64,000 nt of DNA from Variovorax sp. PAMC 28711 (GTDB lineage: Bacteria; Pseudomonadota; Gammaproteobacteria; Burkholderiales; Burkholderiaceae_C), in NCBI RefSeq assembly GCF_001577265.1, contig NZ_CP014517.1:186001-250000 (forward strand). The letters are read 5' to 3'. The stretch's first letter is position 1. Each line of letters opens with the position of its first letter. Under the pieces are notes generated by a model, which saw only the letters and a list, made by a program, of their open reading frames with translations, did not search any database and had not been told where the DNA came from. Below, one piece after another: positions 39,086-50,640 of the stretch. Position numbers and translations under genes: made by a program.

Positions 39086-40002
39086 TGGCGCTTGTCCGTA
39101 TTGCCCGAACTGGCCAGGCTCGGCAGGCTTGCCGCCAGCGCATCGCTCAGACCCACCGTGCCGCGTCGCGTTTCATGCGTGCCCTCGAAGGCGATGTGGC
39201 CGGAGTTGAAGCCGTCAAACATCTCGCAAAACGCCTGGCTCGACCGCGCAGAAAACCCGTTGGCGACAAAGCTGTCTGCCCAAGTGTCGCGCGCTGGCTC
39301 GCTGACTTCCACCGGACGGCCCAGAAGCGCTGCCAGCACTTGGGCGGCATCGACCGGCGAGCTGTCGGCAGGACCATGCAGCTCGACAACGCGGCGACCC
39401 GGCACACCGTCGGTCAACAAGGATGCAGCCGTGCGGCCGATGTCCAAAACGCTGACGCTCGGAAACGCCATGGAAGCCGGCTGGAACAGGGAGGGCAGCA
39501 CCCCGTGCGCCTTCACTGGCGCAACAAACCACATCCAGTTCTCCATGAAGTTCGCGGCCCGCAACACGGCCACATCAAACTCGCCGTCGAGTGCTTTCAA
39601 TTGCTGCTCAAAGTCGTAGGTGGTCTGGATGTTGCCTGTGCCCTGAGCATGCTGGCCGCCCACCGATGAGAGCGCAACGATGCGGTGCACCTTCGCGGAC
39701 CGCACGGCGGCAACCATGGCTGCATGCGCATGGTGGGCGCGCGCGAAAAGATCGGCGTCCTGGTAGGCAGGCGGGTTCAGTAAATAGGCGCCGGCGCAGC
39801 CTTGAAAGGCCTCGGTGATGGCCGCCACGTCACCGACGTCTGCCAAGGCGATGTCGGCACCTAGGTCGCGCCAACTCTCGACGGTGCTTTCTTGCCGAAG
39901 CACGACACGCACAGCGTGCCCGCCCGCCAACAAAGTCCGCGCAACAACCGAGCCGGTTTGGCCGGATGCGCCAACCACGGCGTACACATTTTTTTGGATC
40001 AT
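39082..40002 (-). CDS. NmrA-family NAD(P)-binding protein
   Basis: 306 residues with an N-terminal Rossmann motif VVGASGQTGSVVARTLL and the NmrA/HSCARG-like HRIVALSSVGGQHAQGTGN region. The catalytic YxxxK of true SDR enzymes is absent, so it could be a redox sensor or an atypical reductase. It lies 13 bases after the hydrolase gene and overlaps the methyltransferase. Confidence 0.87.
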   Translation of the reverse strand: MIQKNVYAVVGASGQTGSVVARTLLAGGHAVRVVLRQESTVESWRDLGADIALADVGDVAAITEAFQGCAGAYLLNPPAYQDADLFARAHHAHAAMVAAVRSAKVHRIVALSSVGGQHAQGTGNIQTTYDFEQQLKALDGEFDVAVLRAANFMENWMWFVAPVKAHGVLPSLFQPASMAFPSVSVLDIGRTAASLLTDGVPGRRVVELHGPADSSPVDAAQVLAALLGRPVEVSEPARDTWADSFVANGFSARSSQAFCEMFDGFNSGHIAFEGTHETRRGTVGLSDALAASLPSLASSGNTDKRH

Positions 40003-40015
40003 GCGGGAGCCCTTT

Positions 40016-41100
40016 TTATGTAGAACGGAAAAAGCGTGCCAGCTGCGGCACCACCCGATCGATGGTGATCGGGTCTTCGTAGAACTGCATCTGGTTCTTG
40101 TCGCCCATCCAGAGCAGTTCTTTTTTGGCGGCGGGAATCTGCTCGAACATCTTTCGGGGAATGACGGGCCCACTCGCCGCAAGGTTGGCGTGCACCATGA
40201 GCGTCGGCGTTTCAAGTTTGCGGATCACTTCATCGACGTGGTGGCCCCAGATGTCTGCTTCGCTCATGGCCGTGATGCGGTTCTCCCACAGCCCATGGAA
40301 GTTCCAGAAAGCGCCGCGATCGGCCCAGCGCTCGTAGAACTGCCGGATCACAGGGGCCTTGAGCAGCGCCTGTGCATCGGTCGCGCTCACGATCGGGATG
40401 TAGCGCACTTCACCGCTTTTTTCGAAGGCGGCACGTGCGGTAGCCGCACGCCTCAAGCGATCGGCAATTTCCTCTTGAGACCCCAGGTACAGCGCCGCCG
40501 TTTCGGGCACGAGGTAATGGCCCGCCACAACGCCGAGCGCCCGCACACGCGTGTCCAGTGTGGTCGCTTCGATGGCCCAGTTGGCGCCTTGGCAAATGCC
40601 CAGCACGTAGATGCGTTCCGGGTCGACATCGGGCGGGCCGCCAGATAGTCGATGCTCGCTCGCAGATCCTCGACCTTCGCCCGACGGGATTCGAAGTTTC
40701 TCGGGGCACCGCCGCTCTCGCCGCGAAAGCGTGGATCGAAGACGAGTGCGACATAACGCTCACGCGCCAGACGCGCTGCGTACTGAAGCGGCGCTTGCTC
40801 CTTGACATAGGCCACCGGCCCGATGACAACGACGGCTGGCTTGCGCCCGGCGATAGGCGGCACGAAGGCATTGCCCACCAGCTCTACGCCCTGACTTGGG
40901 TAGCGCACCCGCTCCACCGCGTAGCTGCCCGCGTCGATGCGTGAATGCTCGCCCCACGGCTGCGTCGCGAACGGGCCCGCGCTGGCGTTCTGCAAATGCG
41001 CGGGCGTGCTGGCGGCGCCCGACTCTTCGGCACGGGCTTGCAAGACCGCTGGCGACATGGCGGCGATAACGAGGGGCTTCATGGCGCTTCTGCGATTCAT
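40016..41100 (-). pseudogene. Alpha/beta hydrolase (dienelactone/YcjY-like), single-base frameshift
   Basis: Two frames together encode one hydrolase of about 361 residues: a secretion-like N-terminus (MNRRSAMKPLVIAAMSPAVL), then PAVVVIGPVAYVKEQAPLQY, FDPRFRGESGG, and the nucleophile elbow GICQGAN, where Cys replaces the usual Ser. The C-terminus has TPTLMVHANLA and ends FFRST. Reading moves to the next frame near 40630, and adding one base in the G/C-rich run (GACATCGGGCGGGCC) restores it. Whether the break is real or a sequencing error cannot be decided here. It is divergent from a LysR gene. Confidence 0.8.
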
Positions 41101-41172
41101 GATCAGGTGTTGTGGAACTGGAAGCGCGCAATTTTCCAAACATATCGCCATCCGGAAAAGCCCATAATTTGC
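41101..41172. promoter_or_regulatory. Divergent LysR / hydrolase promoter region
   Basis: A 72-base intergenic stretch between divergently transcribed genes, the standard site for LysR-type binding. It contains CATATCGCCATCCGGAAA and an AT-rich CCCATAATTTGCATG just before the LysR start. A T-N11-A motif is not clear enough to name. Confidence 0.4.
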
Positions 41173-42129
41173 ATGATGAACATGCAAGAACCGGATGGCG
41201 ATGGAGGCTTGGAAACGCTGGATCTCAACCTGTTGCGCGTGCTCGATGCGCTACTGCAAACCCGCAGCGTCACGCGGGCCGGCGAACGCCTGGGCCTGAG
41301 CCAGCCCGCGACCAGTCGACAGGTTGCGCGCCTTCGCCAGTCGCTTGGGGACCCTTTGCTGGTGCGAACCGCAAAGGGGTACGTTCCAACGCCGCGCGCC
41401 GAGGCACTGGCGCCGCTTGCGCGCACGGCGCTCGATGCCGTTCGTGCGGTGTTTGAACGCACCGGGTTTGACCCGGCGTCGAGCACACGAGCCCTTCGCA
41501 TCGCGACCACAGACTACGGGCTGCTCGCAGTGGCTGGCCCCGCGTCGCTACAAATCGGAAAGGCAGCGCCCGCGCTTCGACTTGTTTTTGAGCCTTGGAC
41601 CGACGGAACACTTGCCGAAATGGAACAAGGGCACATCGACCTTGCGCTGTATGCAGACGATCCGCTCCCCCCGGACTTCCACGCGCGCGAACTGTTCAAG
41701 GAGCGCTACGCCGCGTTGCTGCGCGCAGATCACCCCTTGACCCAACAGCGCCCACTCCCCACCGGGCGCAAGTTGATTGAGCAATTGGCAAGCTACCCGC
41801 ACATTGCCGCAAGCTACCCAGCCGGGCGGCAATACCTGCCCGACGACGTGCTCGAACGCATGGGCGCGCGCAGTCACCGCATCGCCATGCAAGTGCCTTA
41901 CTTCACCAGCGCCGCCGCGCTGATTGGCGACTCCGACCGGGTCATGCTGCTTCCGCGTCGCGCGGCGATGTATTTGTCGTCAAGCGGTGCGCTTGCCGTC
42001 ATGGCGCTCCCTGCGACTGCGCCCACCTTCTCCTACCGTCAAATCTGGCATGCGCGTGTTCATCGAGACCCGGGTGTGGCCTGGCTTCGGAAATCGCTGA
42101 TCGAGTCCACGCGGCGACGCGCGCCGTGA
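41173..42129 (+). CDS. LysR-family transcriptional regulator
   Basis: 318 residues. N-terminal winged HTH (LDLNLLRVLDALLQTRSVTR, then LGLSQPATSRQVARLRQ) and a type-2 periplasmic-binding effector domain starting near residue 97 (RALRIATTDYGLLAV). The TTDYG start and the downstream architecture resemble NodD/LinR-like regulators of aromatic or xenobiotic genes. It probably controls the divergent hydrolase-NmrA-methyltransferase operon. Confidence 0.93.
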   Translation: MMNMQEPDGDGGLETLDLNLLRVLDALLQTRSVTRAGERLGLSQPATSRQVARLRQSLGDPLLVRTAKGYVPTPRAEALAPLARTALDAVRAVFERTGFDPASSTRALRIATTDYGLLAVAGPASLQIGKAAPALRLVFEPWTDGTLAEMEQGHIDLALYADDPLPPDFHARELFKERYAALLRADHPLTQQRPLPTGRKLIEQLASYPHIAASYPAGRQYLPDDVLERMGARSHRIAMQVPYFTSAAALIGDSDRVMLLPRRAAMYLSSSGALAVMALPATAPTFSYRQIWHARVHRDPGVAWLRKSLIESTRRRAP

Positions 42130-42248
42130 TGCTTTTCTTCGCACCCACCGATACTTGGCGGCCATTCATCCGGGTGCGGCGAAAATTCGCGGCGTCGCAT
42201 GGCGCGAGCCGCCGATTTAGACTGCCCCTTTGCGCTGGAACCTGTCCC

Positions 42249-43412
42249 ATGGCTGCTCCCTCTGACACCTTGCTCACAACCCCGCTGCACGACCTGCACG
42301 TCGAACTCGGCGCGCGGATGGTGCCTTTCGCGGGCTACTCGATGCCGGTGCAGTACCCGGCCGGCCTGATAGCCGAGCACCGGCACACACGCACCGCGGC
42401 GGGCCTTTTCGACATTTCGCACATGGGCCAGTTGCGCCTCATCGGCCCCGAAGCCGCAGCCGCCCTCGAGACGCTGATGCCGGTCGACGTGATCGGCCTT
42501 GCGCCCGGCAAGCAGCGCTACGGCCTCTTGCTCAACGACGACGGCGGCATCCTCGACGACCTGATGTTCTTCAACGAAGGGCACGACTCGCTCTTCGTGA
42601 TCGTCAACGGTGCCTGCAAGGTCGACGACATCGCGCACCTGCGCGACAAGATCGGCGCGCGCTGCGACGTGCAGACCTTGCCGGACCACGCGCTGCTCGC
42701 GCTGCAGGGCCCGCAGGCCGCAGCGACGCTGGCGCGCCTGTCGCCCGGCATCGACCGCTTCGTCTTCATGACGGGCGCTGCCGTGCAGATCGGCGGGATT
42801 CCGGCTTGCGTCACCCGCAGCGGCTACACCGGCGAAGACGGGTTCGAGATCTCCGTTGCCGGTGACCAGGCCGACACACTGGCCCGCCTGCTGCTTGCGC
42901 AGCCGGAAGTCAAACCCGTCGGCCTTGGTGCGCGCAACTCGCTGCGGCTCGAAGCGGGCCTCTGCCTCTACGGCAACGACATCGACACCACCACCACGCC
43001 GGTCGAGGCCTCGCTCAACTGGGCGATGCACAAGGTGCGGCGCGCCGGCGGTGCGCGCGAAGGCGGCTTTCCCGGTGCGGCCAAGGTGCTCGCGCAGCTC
43101 ACCGCATCGACCGGCGCGGCCGGCCATTCGGACCATCACACGCTGAAACGCAAACGCGTGGGGCTGGTCGCGCTCGAACGCATTCCGGTGCGCGACGGCA
43201 CGCTGCTCGAATCCTTCGAGGGCGGCCTGGCCGTGGGCCAGGTGACCAGCGGGCTGCTCGGCCCCACGGCGGATCGGCCGATCGCCATGGCCTATGTCGC
43301 GCTGGCCTATGCCGAGCCCGGCACCCGGCTGCAGGCCATCGTCCGCGGCAAGCCCGTGCCGATGGAAGTGACCACCCTTCCCTTCGTCCCGACGCGCTAC
43401 TACCGCGGCTGA
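42249..43412 (+). CDS. gcvT: Aminomethyltransferase, glycine cleavage T protein
   Basis: Releases ammonia from the aminomethyl-lipoyl H protein and makes 5,10-methylene-tetrahydrofolate. 387 residues, with PLHDLHVELGARMVPFAGYS at the N-terminus, GLFDISHMGQL, TRSGYTGEDGFEIS and GLGARNSLRLEAGLCLYGND. First gene of the rightward gcvT-gcvH-gcvP operon. No glycine riboswitch was recognisable in the 119 bases upstream. Confidence 0.95.
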   Translation: MAAPSDTLLTTPLHDLHVELGARMVPFAGYSMPVQYPAGLIAEHRHTRTAAGLFDISHMGQLRLIGPEAAAALETLMPVDVIGLAPGKQRYGLLLNDDGGILDDLMFFNEGHDSLFVIVNGACKVDDIAHLRDKIGARCDVQTLPDHALLALQGPQAAATLARLSPGIDRFVFMTGAAVQIGGIPACVTRSGYTGEDGFEISVAGDQADTLARLLLAQPEVKPVGLGARNSLRLEAGLCLYGNDIDTTTTPVEASLNWAMHKVRRAGGAREGGFPGAAKVLAQLTASTGAAGHSDHHTLKRKRVGLVALERIPVRDGTLLESFEGGLAVGQVTSGLLGPTADRPIAMAYVALAYAEPGTRLQAIVRGKPVPMEVTTLPFVPTRYYRG

Positions 43413-43436
43413 CCATTTTTTCCAGGAGCATTTCTC

Positions 43437-43811
43437 ATGACCGTCAAATACACCAAGGACCACGAGTGGGTCCAGTCCACCGGCAGCGATGCCGCCACCG
43501 TCGGCATCACCGTGCACGCGCAGGATGCGCTGGGCGACGTGGTGTTCGTCGACCTGCCCGAAATCGGCAAGACCTTCGCGCAGGGCGAAGTGGCCGGCGT
43601 CGTCGAATCGGTCAAGGCCGCGGCCGATGTCTTCATGCCCGTGTCGGGCGAGATCACCGAAGTGAACGAGGCGCTGCGCGCCGACCCGTCGCTCGCCAAC
43701 AGCGATCCGCTGGCGGCCGGCTGGTTCTTCAAGGTCAAGCTGAGCGAACCGGCCCAAGTCGATGCGCTCATGGACGCACCCACCTACGACAAGTTCGCCG
43801 AAGACAACTGA
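43437..43811 (+). CDS. gcvH: Glycine cleavage H protein (lipoyl carrier)
   Basis: 124 residues. The lipoylated lysine is Lys60 in GVVESVKAAADVF, and the N-terminus KYTKDHEWVQ is the family start. AGGAGC lies before the ATG. It shuttles the aminomethyl group between GcvP, GcvT and the L protein. Confidence 0.97.
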   Translation: MTVKYTKDHEWVQSTGSDAATVGITVHAQDALGDVVFVDLPEIGKTFAQGEVAGVVESVKAAADVFMPVSGEITEVNEALRADPSLANSDPLAAGWFFKVKLSEPAQVDALMDAPTYDKFAEDN

Positions 43812-43820
43812 CCCGATCCC

Positions 43821-46745
<2,925 letters not shown>

Positions 46746-46749
<4 letters not shown>

Positions 46750-47522
46750 ACGCCACGACCATTGAAGGACAAACCGCCTGGATCACCGGCGGTGGCAGCG
46801 GCATCGGGCTCGCCGGCGCAATCGAGCTCGCGCGCGCGGGTTGCCGCGTCGTGATCTCGGGCCGCGATGCGGGCAAGCTCGACGCTGCGCTGGCCGACGC
46901 CACCGCACGCGGCGCGCCGGCCGGCAGCCTCACCGCGATGGCGCTGGACGTGTCGGACCGCGTCGCCGTCGAACGCGTGGCGCAGGCCATCGAAGCTGCG
47001 CACGGCGGCGTCGACATCCTCGTCAACAGCGCGGGCGTGAACTTCCCCAAGCGCTTCTGGAAAGAAACCGACGCCGCCACCTTCGAGAAGGTGATGGCCA
47101 TCAACCTGAACGGCGCCACCTTCTGCACGCTCGCGGTGCTCAAGGGCATGCAGGCGCGGCGCCGCGGCACCGTCATCAACGTGGCGTCGTTCGCGGGCTG
47201 GCATTTCAGCTACCTCACCGGCCCGGCGTACATCGCGAGCAAGGCAGGGCTGATGGCGCTCACGCATTCGTTCAACATCGAGGAATGCGTGAACGGCCTG
47301 CGTGCGACGGCGCTCTGCCCGGGCGAAGTGGCGACGCCGATCCTGAAGCAGCGTCCGGTCGAACCGAGTGCCGAGGACAAGGCGTTGATGCTGCAGGAAG
47401 ACGATCTCGGCCGCACCATTCGCTTCATCGCCGACATGCCGCCTCACGTGTGCATCAACGAGCTCGTCATCACACCGGTGTTCAATCGCATCTACATCGG
47501 GGGCAGCGAACTCAAGCGCTGA
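46746..47522 (+). CDS. SDR-family NAD(P)-dependent oxidoreductase
   Basis: 258 residues with the classical SDR motifs: [16 protein letters not shown] cofactor loop, ILVNSAGVN, the catalytic Ser in INVASFAG, and YIASK Tyr/Lys. It overlaps gcvP by four bases, so it is co-translated with the glycine cleavage genes, although no link to glycine metabolism is known. Substrate unknown. Confidence 0.92.
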
Positions 47523-47896
47523 AAAGCCCCTGCGGCGACTCGACCACCGCAGCTCGCTCATTGCAGGGCGCTGGCGCCCTCAGGTCGGGCCTTGAAGCTG
47601 CAGGCAGTAGCCGAGCAAGGCGTCGATTTCGGTCGATTTGTCGAACACCGCATCTGCATCGAACTGCTCAATGCAGCGAGTGCGCATGCTTTCGGTGACG
47701 ATCGCGAGCTTCCATCGCGATGAACGTGGGCAGCGACAAACCAGTCCTTTCGGAAAGCCGCTTCTAGATCGTCGACCCGGGCGCGCGCGGCGAATTGAAT
47801 GGGTCTTTCCGAGTATCGACAGGCTGCCCCAAGCGACCGTAGGACAAGATCGGCAGCCGTGTCTGCGAGCGAAATCTATCGGCCAGTTCGTGCAAA
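47523..47896. other. About 370 bases with no intact gene; possible decayed coding on the minus strand
   Basis: No complete, plausible gene is seen. Short minus-strand stretches with protein-like composition occur in different frames (for example DLHELADRFRSQTRLPILSY and IEQFDADAVFDKSTEIDALL), which would fit a degraded gene. A hairpin AGGGCG-CTGG-CGCCCT at 47565-47580 may end transcription of the gcv-SDR operon, but it lacks a T tract. Confidence 0.4.
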
Positions 47897-48783
47897 TCAC
47901 TGCTTTTTCGCCACGCTGCCTGTCGCGATCTGGCGTCGGAACTCCGCAAGCTTGGCCTTGAGCCGGCGTTCGTTCGCAGGGCCCATGCGAACCAGCAGCT
48001 TCTGTCCGCTCGACATCGCCTCCAGCTTCGGATCGGCGAACTCGTAGCGCACCCAGGGCCGAGAAGAGGTCTCCTCGCCCTTCACTTCGGTCAGCACCAC
48101 CTTCGGCATGGCGTCGGACTCCGGCGCCTGCAACAGATGGTCGATCACCGCGATGAGCCGGTCGTTGAAATAGCGACCCGGATAGCCGAGCTCTTCGTAC
48201 GCCTGCTGGAAGAGCGGGTAGAGCCGCGCGTAAAGGATCGCCGCCGCCCCCGCGTCGACCGACTCGACGAGGCCGACGAAGCCCGCATACCGCGCCGCGT
48301 TGTCGGGCTGATGGCCTGGTTGCCGCTGGAACCGGTCACCGCGAAACGTTGCGGCGTCGGCTGCACCGGCCACATGCGCGAAGGCGCCTGGCCGCGCGGC
48401 AGGTTGTCCACGGTGGCGACGAAGCGGCGCACGAAGCCATCGAGCTGCAGAAACGAAGCCACCGACTTTCGCCCCAGCAGCTCGGTGATCGCCTTGGCAA
48501 TAAAGGCGTCCGACTCGGGAAGCCTCGGCAACACGGCTTCCGGCTCGGCCACCGCGTCGATGGGATTCAAGGGTCCCGATGCGGCCATCGCCGGCGCTGG
48601 CGCGGGCATGTCCGGCGGCGGCGGCGCACTGACGGCAGGCGATGGCGACGGGGTCGCCCTCTCCCGATGTGCCCAATACCACCAGCCGCTGCCGACAGCA
48701 GCGACCAGGAGCAGGATGACGACAATGACGCCGGCCGACGATTCGCGGGCTGGCCTGAAATCTGCAGGTGTTCTTTCGGACAT
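47897..48783 (-). pseudogene. DUF3014-domain membrane-anchored protein, single-base frameshift
   Basis: One N-terminal membrane anchor (SAGVIVVILLLVAAVGSGWW), a proline-rich linker, then a DUF3014 domain: LPESDAFIAKAITELLGRKS, FVRRFVATVDNLPRG, and in the second frame ARYAGFVGLVESVDAGAAAI, YPLFQQAYEELGYPGRYFND and ADPKLEAMSSGQKLLVRMG. The frame changes near 48306, where one base is missing (TTGTCGGGCTGAT on the plus strand). About 295 residues when restored. Function of the family is unknown. Confidence 0.8.
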
Positions 48784-48845
48784 CGCCCATTACAAACCCC
48801 CGGCCGCCCTCCCAGGTAACGGCCTGTGAACACCCCGGAAACACG

Positions 48846-48899
48846 ATGGACATCGACTTCGCCACCCTCACCGAATACCAGCGCTACAAGCTCGCGTAA
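48846..48899 (+). pseudogene. 5' stub of a flavin-reductase-family gene, cut at the prophage junction
   Basis: Seventeen codons read MDIDFATLTEYQRYKLA and then stop. This resembles the N-terminus of flavin-reductase/DIM6-type proteins, which begin with a similar DFxxLTxYxRYKLL before a conserved PRPIALV strand. The match ends at RYKL, after which nothing of the family follows. The simplest reading is that the gene was split here by prophage integration and that the rest lies beyond the prophage, outside this window. Confidence 0.55.
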
Positions 48900-49116
48900 G
48901 AAGTCAACAACCACGCGGCATAGCGCACGGTTCGCGCTCCGCATCACTGGTTGCTTTCCCAGCATTCCGACCCGCATTGCGTCGTTCGTAGGGGGTCGAT
49001 TGCGGAGCGGAATCGCACCCAGTTTCCGGCCATTCCCCCACCCCAACGACACCCGATTCTGGGCTGCCGTTCCACAAGGAGCGGTGTTGAGCCGTTCCCA
49101 TTTTTAGGAGCTTGAA

Positions 49117-49401
49117 ATGAACCTGCACGATCGCTTTGAACAGTACGAAGACGAGTTTCTCAAATTTGACCGCATCGACAACCCGAAGTCGAAGCGCCCT
49201 GACCTTCATGCTTTTTTGATGCTGGACGAGATCCAGCCTGGAGAGCGGGATCTGATCTCTGCAAGCGAGCATGACGAGTTCTATCTGGACATCGACTGCG
49301 ATGCCTTCGCGGAGAAGGCTACCGACGAACAGATCCGTGACCTGCAACGTTGTGGCATCAGGTACGACAGCGAGCTTGATTCGCTTTGCATGTTTGCCTG
49401 A
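49117..49401 (+). CDS. Hypothetical accessory protein (94 aa), acidic
   Basis: Preceded by TAGGAGCTTGAA, a good ribosome-binding site. Very acidic, helix-rich: NLHDRFEQYEDEFLKFDRID, then DEFYLDIDCDAFAEKATDEQ and a C-terminal IRDLQRCGIRYDSELDSLCM. There are no membrane segments. The acidic, DNA-mimic-like composition is typical of small phage inhibitors, but no family is recognised. Transcribed opposite to the late genes, like a moron. Confidence 0.6.
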   Translation: MNLHDRFEQYEDEFLKFDRIDNPKSKRPDLHAFLMLDEIQPGERDLISASEHDEFYLDIDCDAFAEKATDEQIRDLQRCGIRYDSELDSLCMFA

Positions 49402-49419
49402 CTGCGCTCCGCCCACTGA

Positions 49420-49521
49420 ATGAGCCGCCTAACCCAGCTCCTACGCGCCTTCATCTGGGGCACTGTCTGGATGATGGGCTTGGACGTTGTGCTGGTGATC
49501 GGGTACTTGTTGCTGCGGTGA
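49420..49521 (+). CDS. Possible 33-residue membrane peptide
   Basis: MSRLTQLLRAFIWGTVWMMG followed by LDVVLVIGYLLLR: one hydrophobic helix with a basic start, 18 bases after the preceding gene. The ribosome-binding site is weak, so the call is tentative. Confidence 0.35.
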   Translation: MSRLTQLLRAFIWGTVWMMGLDVVLVIGYLLLR

Positions 49522-49535
49522 AAGGCTGAAAAGCA

Positions 49536-49551
49536 CTGTTCGGATGTACAG
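49536..49551. promoter_or_regulatory. LexA (SOS) box
   Basis: CTGT-TCGGATGT-ACAG matches the CTGT-N8-ACAG consensus exactly and is extended to a 6-bp inverted repeat (CACTGT / ACAGTG). It lies 7 bases before the ATG of the next gene, overlapping its expected promoter or start region, so that gene is probably DNA-damage inducible. Confidence 0.7.
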
Positions 49552-49558
49552 TGTTCGC

Positions 49559-49774
49559 ATGCCGACCGACGACTTCTATACCTTCACCCTGCCACCGAAC
49601 GCCTGGAGCAAGAAGCCCTACCCATCCACGTTCAAGATGACGATGGACGAAGCTGCGCGGCGCTTCCCGGGTGCCCAGCCGATCCAAGGCTCACGCGAGG
49701 TGAGAACGCGCGCTACGACCGGCGTCACGGCGGCAAAGGACGAGCTCTACGGGCGCAAGCACGGGCCAGGCTGA
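49559..49774 (+). CDS. Hypothetical protein (71 aa) beside a LexA box
   Basis: MPTDDFYTFTLPPNAWSKKP opens the protein; DEAARRFPGAQPIQGSREVR follows and the C-terminus is basic (AKDELYGRKHGPG). No Shine-Dalgarno precedes the ATG, so translation may be leaderless or start at a later Met (MTMDEAARRF). The SOS box suggests a damage-linked role, for example in prophage induction; nothing in the sequence shows a catalytic function. Confidence 0.55.
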   Translation: MPTDDFYTFTLPPNAWSKKPYPSTFKMTMDEAARRFPGAQPIQGSREVRTRATTGVTAAKDELYGRKHGPG

Positions 49775-49775
49775 C

Positions 49776-50021
49776 CTACCCCACAGGGTCGGCGTTCTCG
49801 TCTTCACCTTCAGCGCGCGGCCCGACGGCCGGATCGGCGACATGGCCGTGCAAAGCCTTGACGCCAGCAGCCCACGCATCCGCCCACGACGTGAACGAGC
49901 CCATCGAAGCCTCGACGTCTTCCCAGACGGTGGCGTCCTCTTTGCTCTCGATGATGACCCAGTGAAAGACGCCCGGATCGGGCTCGTCTACGAAGACGGT
50001 GAGGCGGCGTAGGTGGTCCAT
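49776..50021 (-). CDS. Small protein with GxFxWVIIE...DAWxAG motif; paralogue of the host gene at 9753-9971
   Basis: 81 residues, MDHLRRLTVFVDEPDPGVFH followed by WVIIES and the helix SWADAWAAGVKALHGHV, then an acidic tail. The same order of motifs occurs in the 72-residue host protein. It is encoded opposite to the neighbouring accessory genes and ends one base from the previous gene. Function unknown. Confidence 0.6.
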   Translation of the reverse strand: MDHLRRLTVFVDEPDPGVFHWVIIESKEDATVWEDVEASMGSFTSWADAWAAGVKALHGHVADPAVGPRAEGEDENADPVG

Positions 50022-50055
50022 GCCGCCAGCATAGCGGCTCAGGGTCTAGGGACTG

Positions 50056-50111
50056 GCCTAAAATAGGCGAGCCCTCACCGCCCGGCAAGGCGATGAAGGC
50101 TCTAACCAATC
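50056..50111 (+). promoter_or_regulatory. Conserved structured leader upstream of HNH copy 1
   Basis: Left box GCCTAAAATAGGCGAGCCC (50056-50074), right box GGCTCTAACCAATC (50098-50111). Between and across them folds GAGCC-c-TCA-c-CGCC-loop-GGCG-a-TGA-a-GGCTC, a long hairpin with two single mismatches. TAAAAT inside the left box could be a -10 element. The same boxes and fold, with compensating base changes, stand before the second HNH gene. A ribosome-binding site (TAGGAGAGG) and the ATG follow about 20 bases later. Confidence 0.7.
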
Positions 50112-50131
50112 AACCTGTAGGAGAGGTCATC

Positions 50132-50640
50132 ATGGCTACCCCAATCTTAACGGCCGGCATCCTGCGGTCGCTCCTGCACTACGACCCAGACACTGGCGTC
50201 TTCACAGCTAAAGTAGATGCATCTGGCCCCGGTGCGCGGCGCCGCGCTGGAGATGTAGTGGGCGCTGCACACAATCGAGGCTATCGCCTGATCCGCATGG
50301 GCAGCGAGCGATTTCTTGCGCACCGATTGGCTTGGCTGTACATGACAGGGTCATGGCCTGTGAGCACGATTGACCACCGGAACGGCATCAAGGACGACAA
50401 CCGCTGGGACAACTTGCGGACATCCCTCAGACCGAAAATCTGCACAACCAGCGCAGAGCGAAAGTAGGCAGCGCTTCCGGATTGCTCGGGGTGCACTGGC
50501 ATGCTCGGGACAAAGTATGGATGGCGAAGATTTGCACGAATGGCGAGTCGCTCTACATCGGGTCCTTCAGATCAAAAGAAGCCGCCCATGAGGCGTACCT
50601 TACGAAGAAGCGGGAGCTCCACTCCACCTGCACTATTTAG
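50132..50640 (+). pseudogene. HNH homing endonuclease with AP2 domain, copy 1 (single-base frameshift)
   Basis: MATPILTAGILRSLLHYDPD starts after a strong ribosome-binding site. The HNH_3-type motif is complete: FLAHRLAWLYMTG, then TIDHRNGIKDDNRWDNLR. Frame is lost at about 50416-50420 (TTGCGGACATC), where one G appears missing. In the next frame the protein continues IPQTENLHNQRRAKVGSASG, LLGVHWHARDKVWMAKI and an AP2-like DNA-binding end (IGSFRSKEAAHEAYLTKKRE). Restored length is about 169 residues. It lies antisense to the lysis genes, its end touching the Rz stop. Confidence 0.8.

Noticed and set aside
42130..42248. Glycine riboswitch before gcvT
   Set aside because: The bases upstream lack the conserved tandem aptamer core; only loose G/C motifs are seen.
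48900..49116. Additional gene between the prophage junction and the first accessory gene
   Set aside because: Only short frames without ribosome-binding sites; likely promoter and attachment-region sequence.
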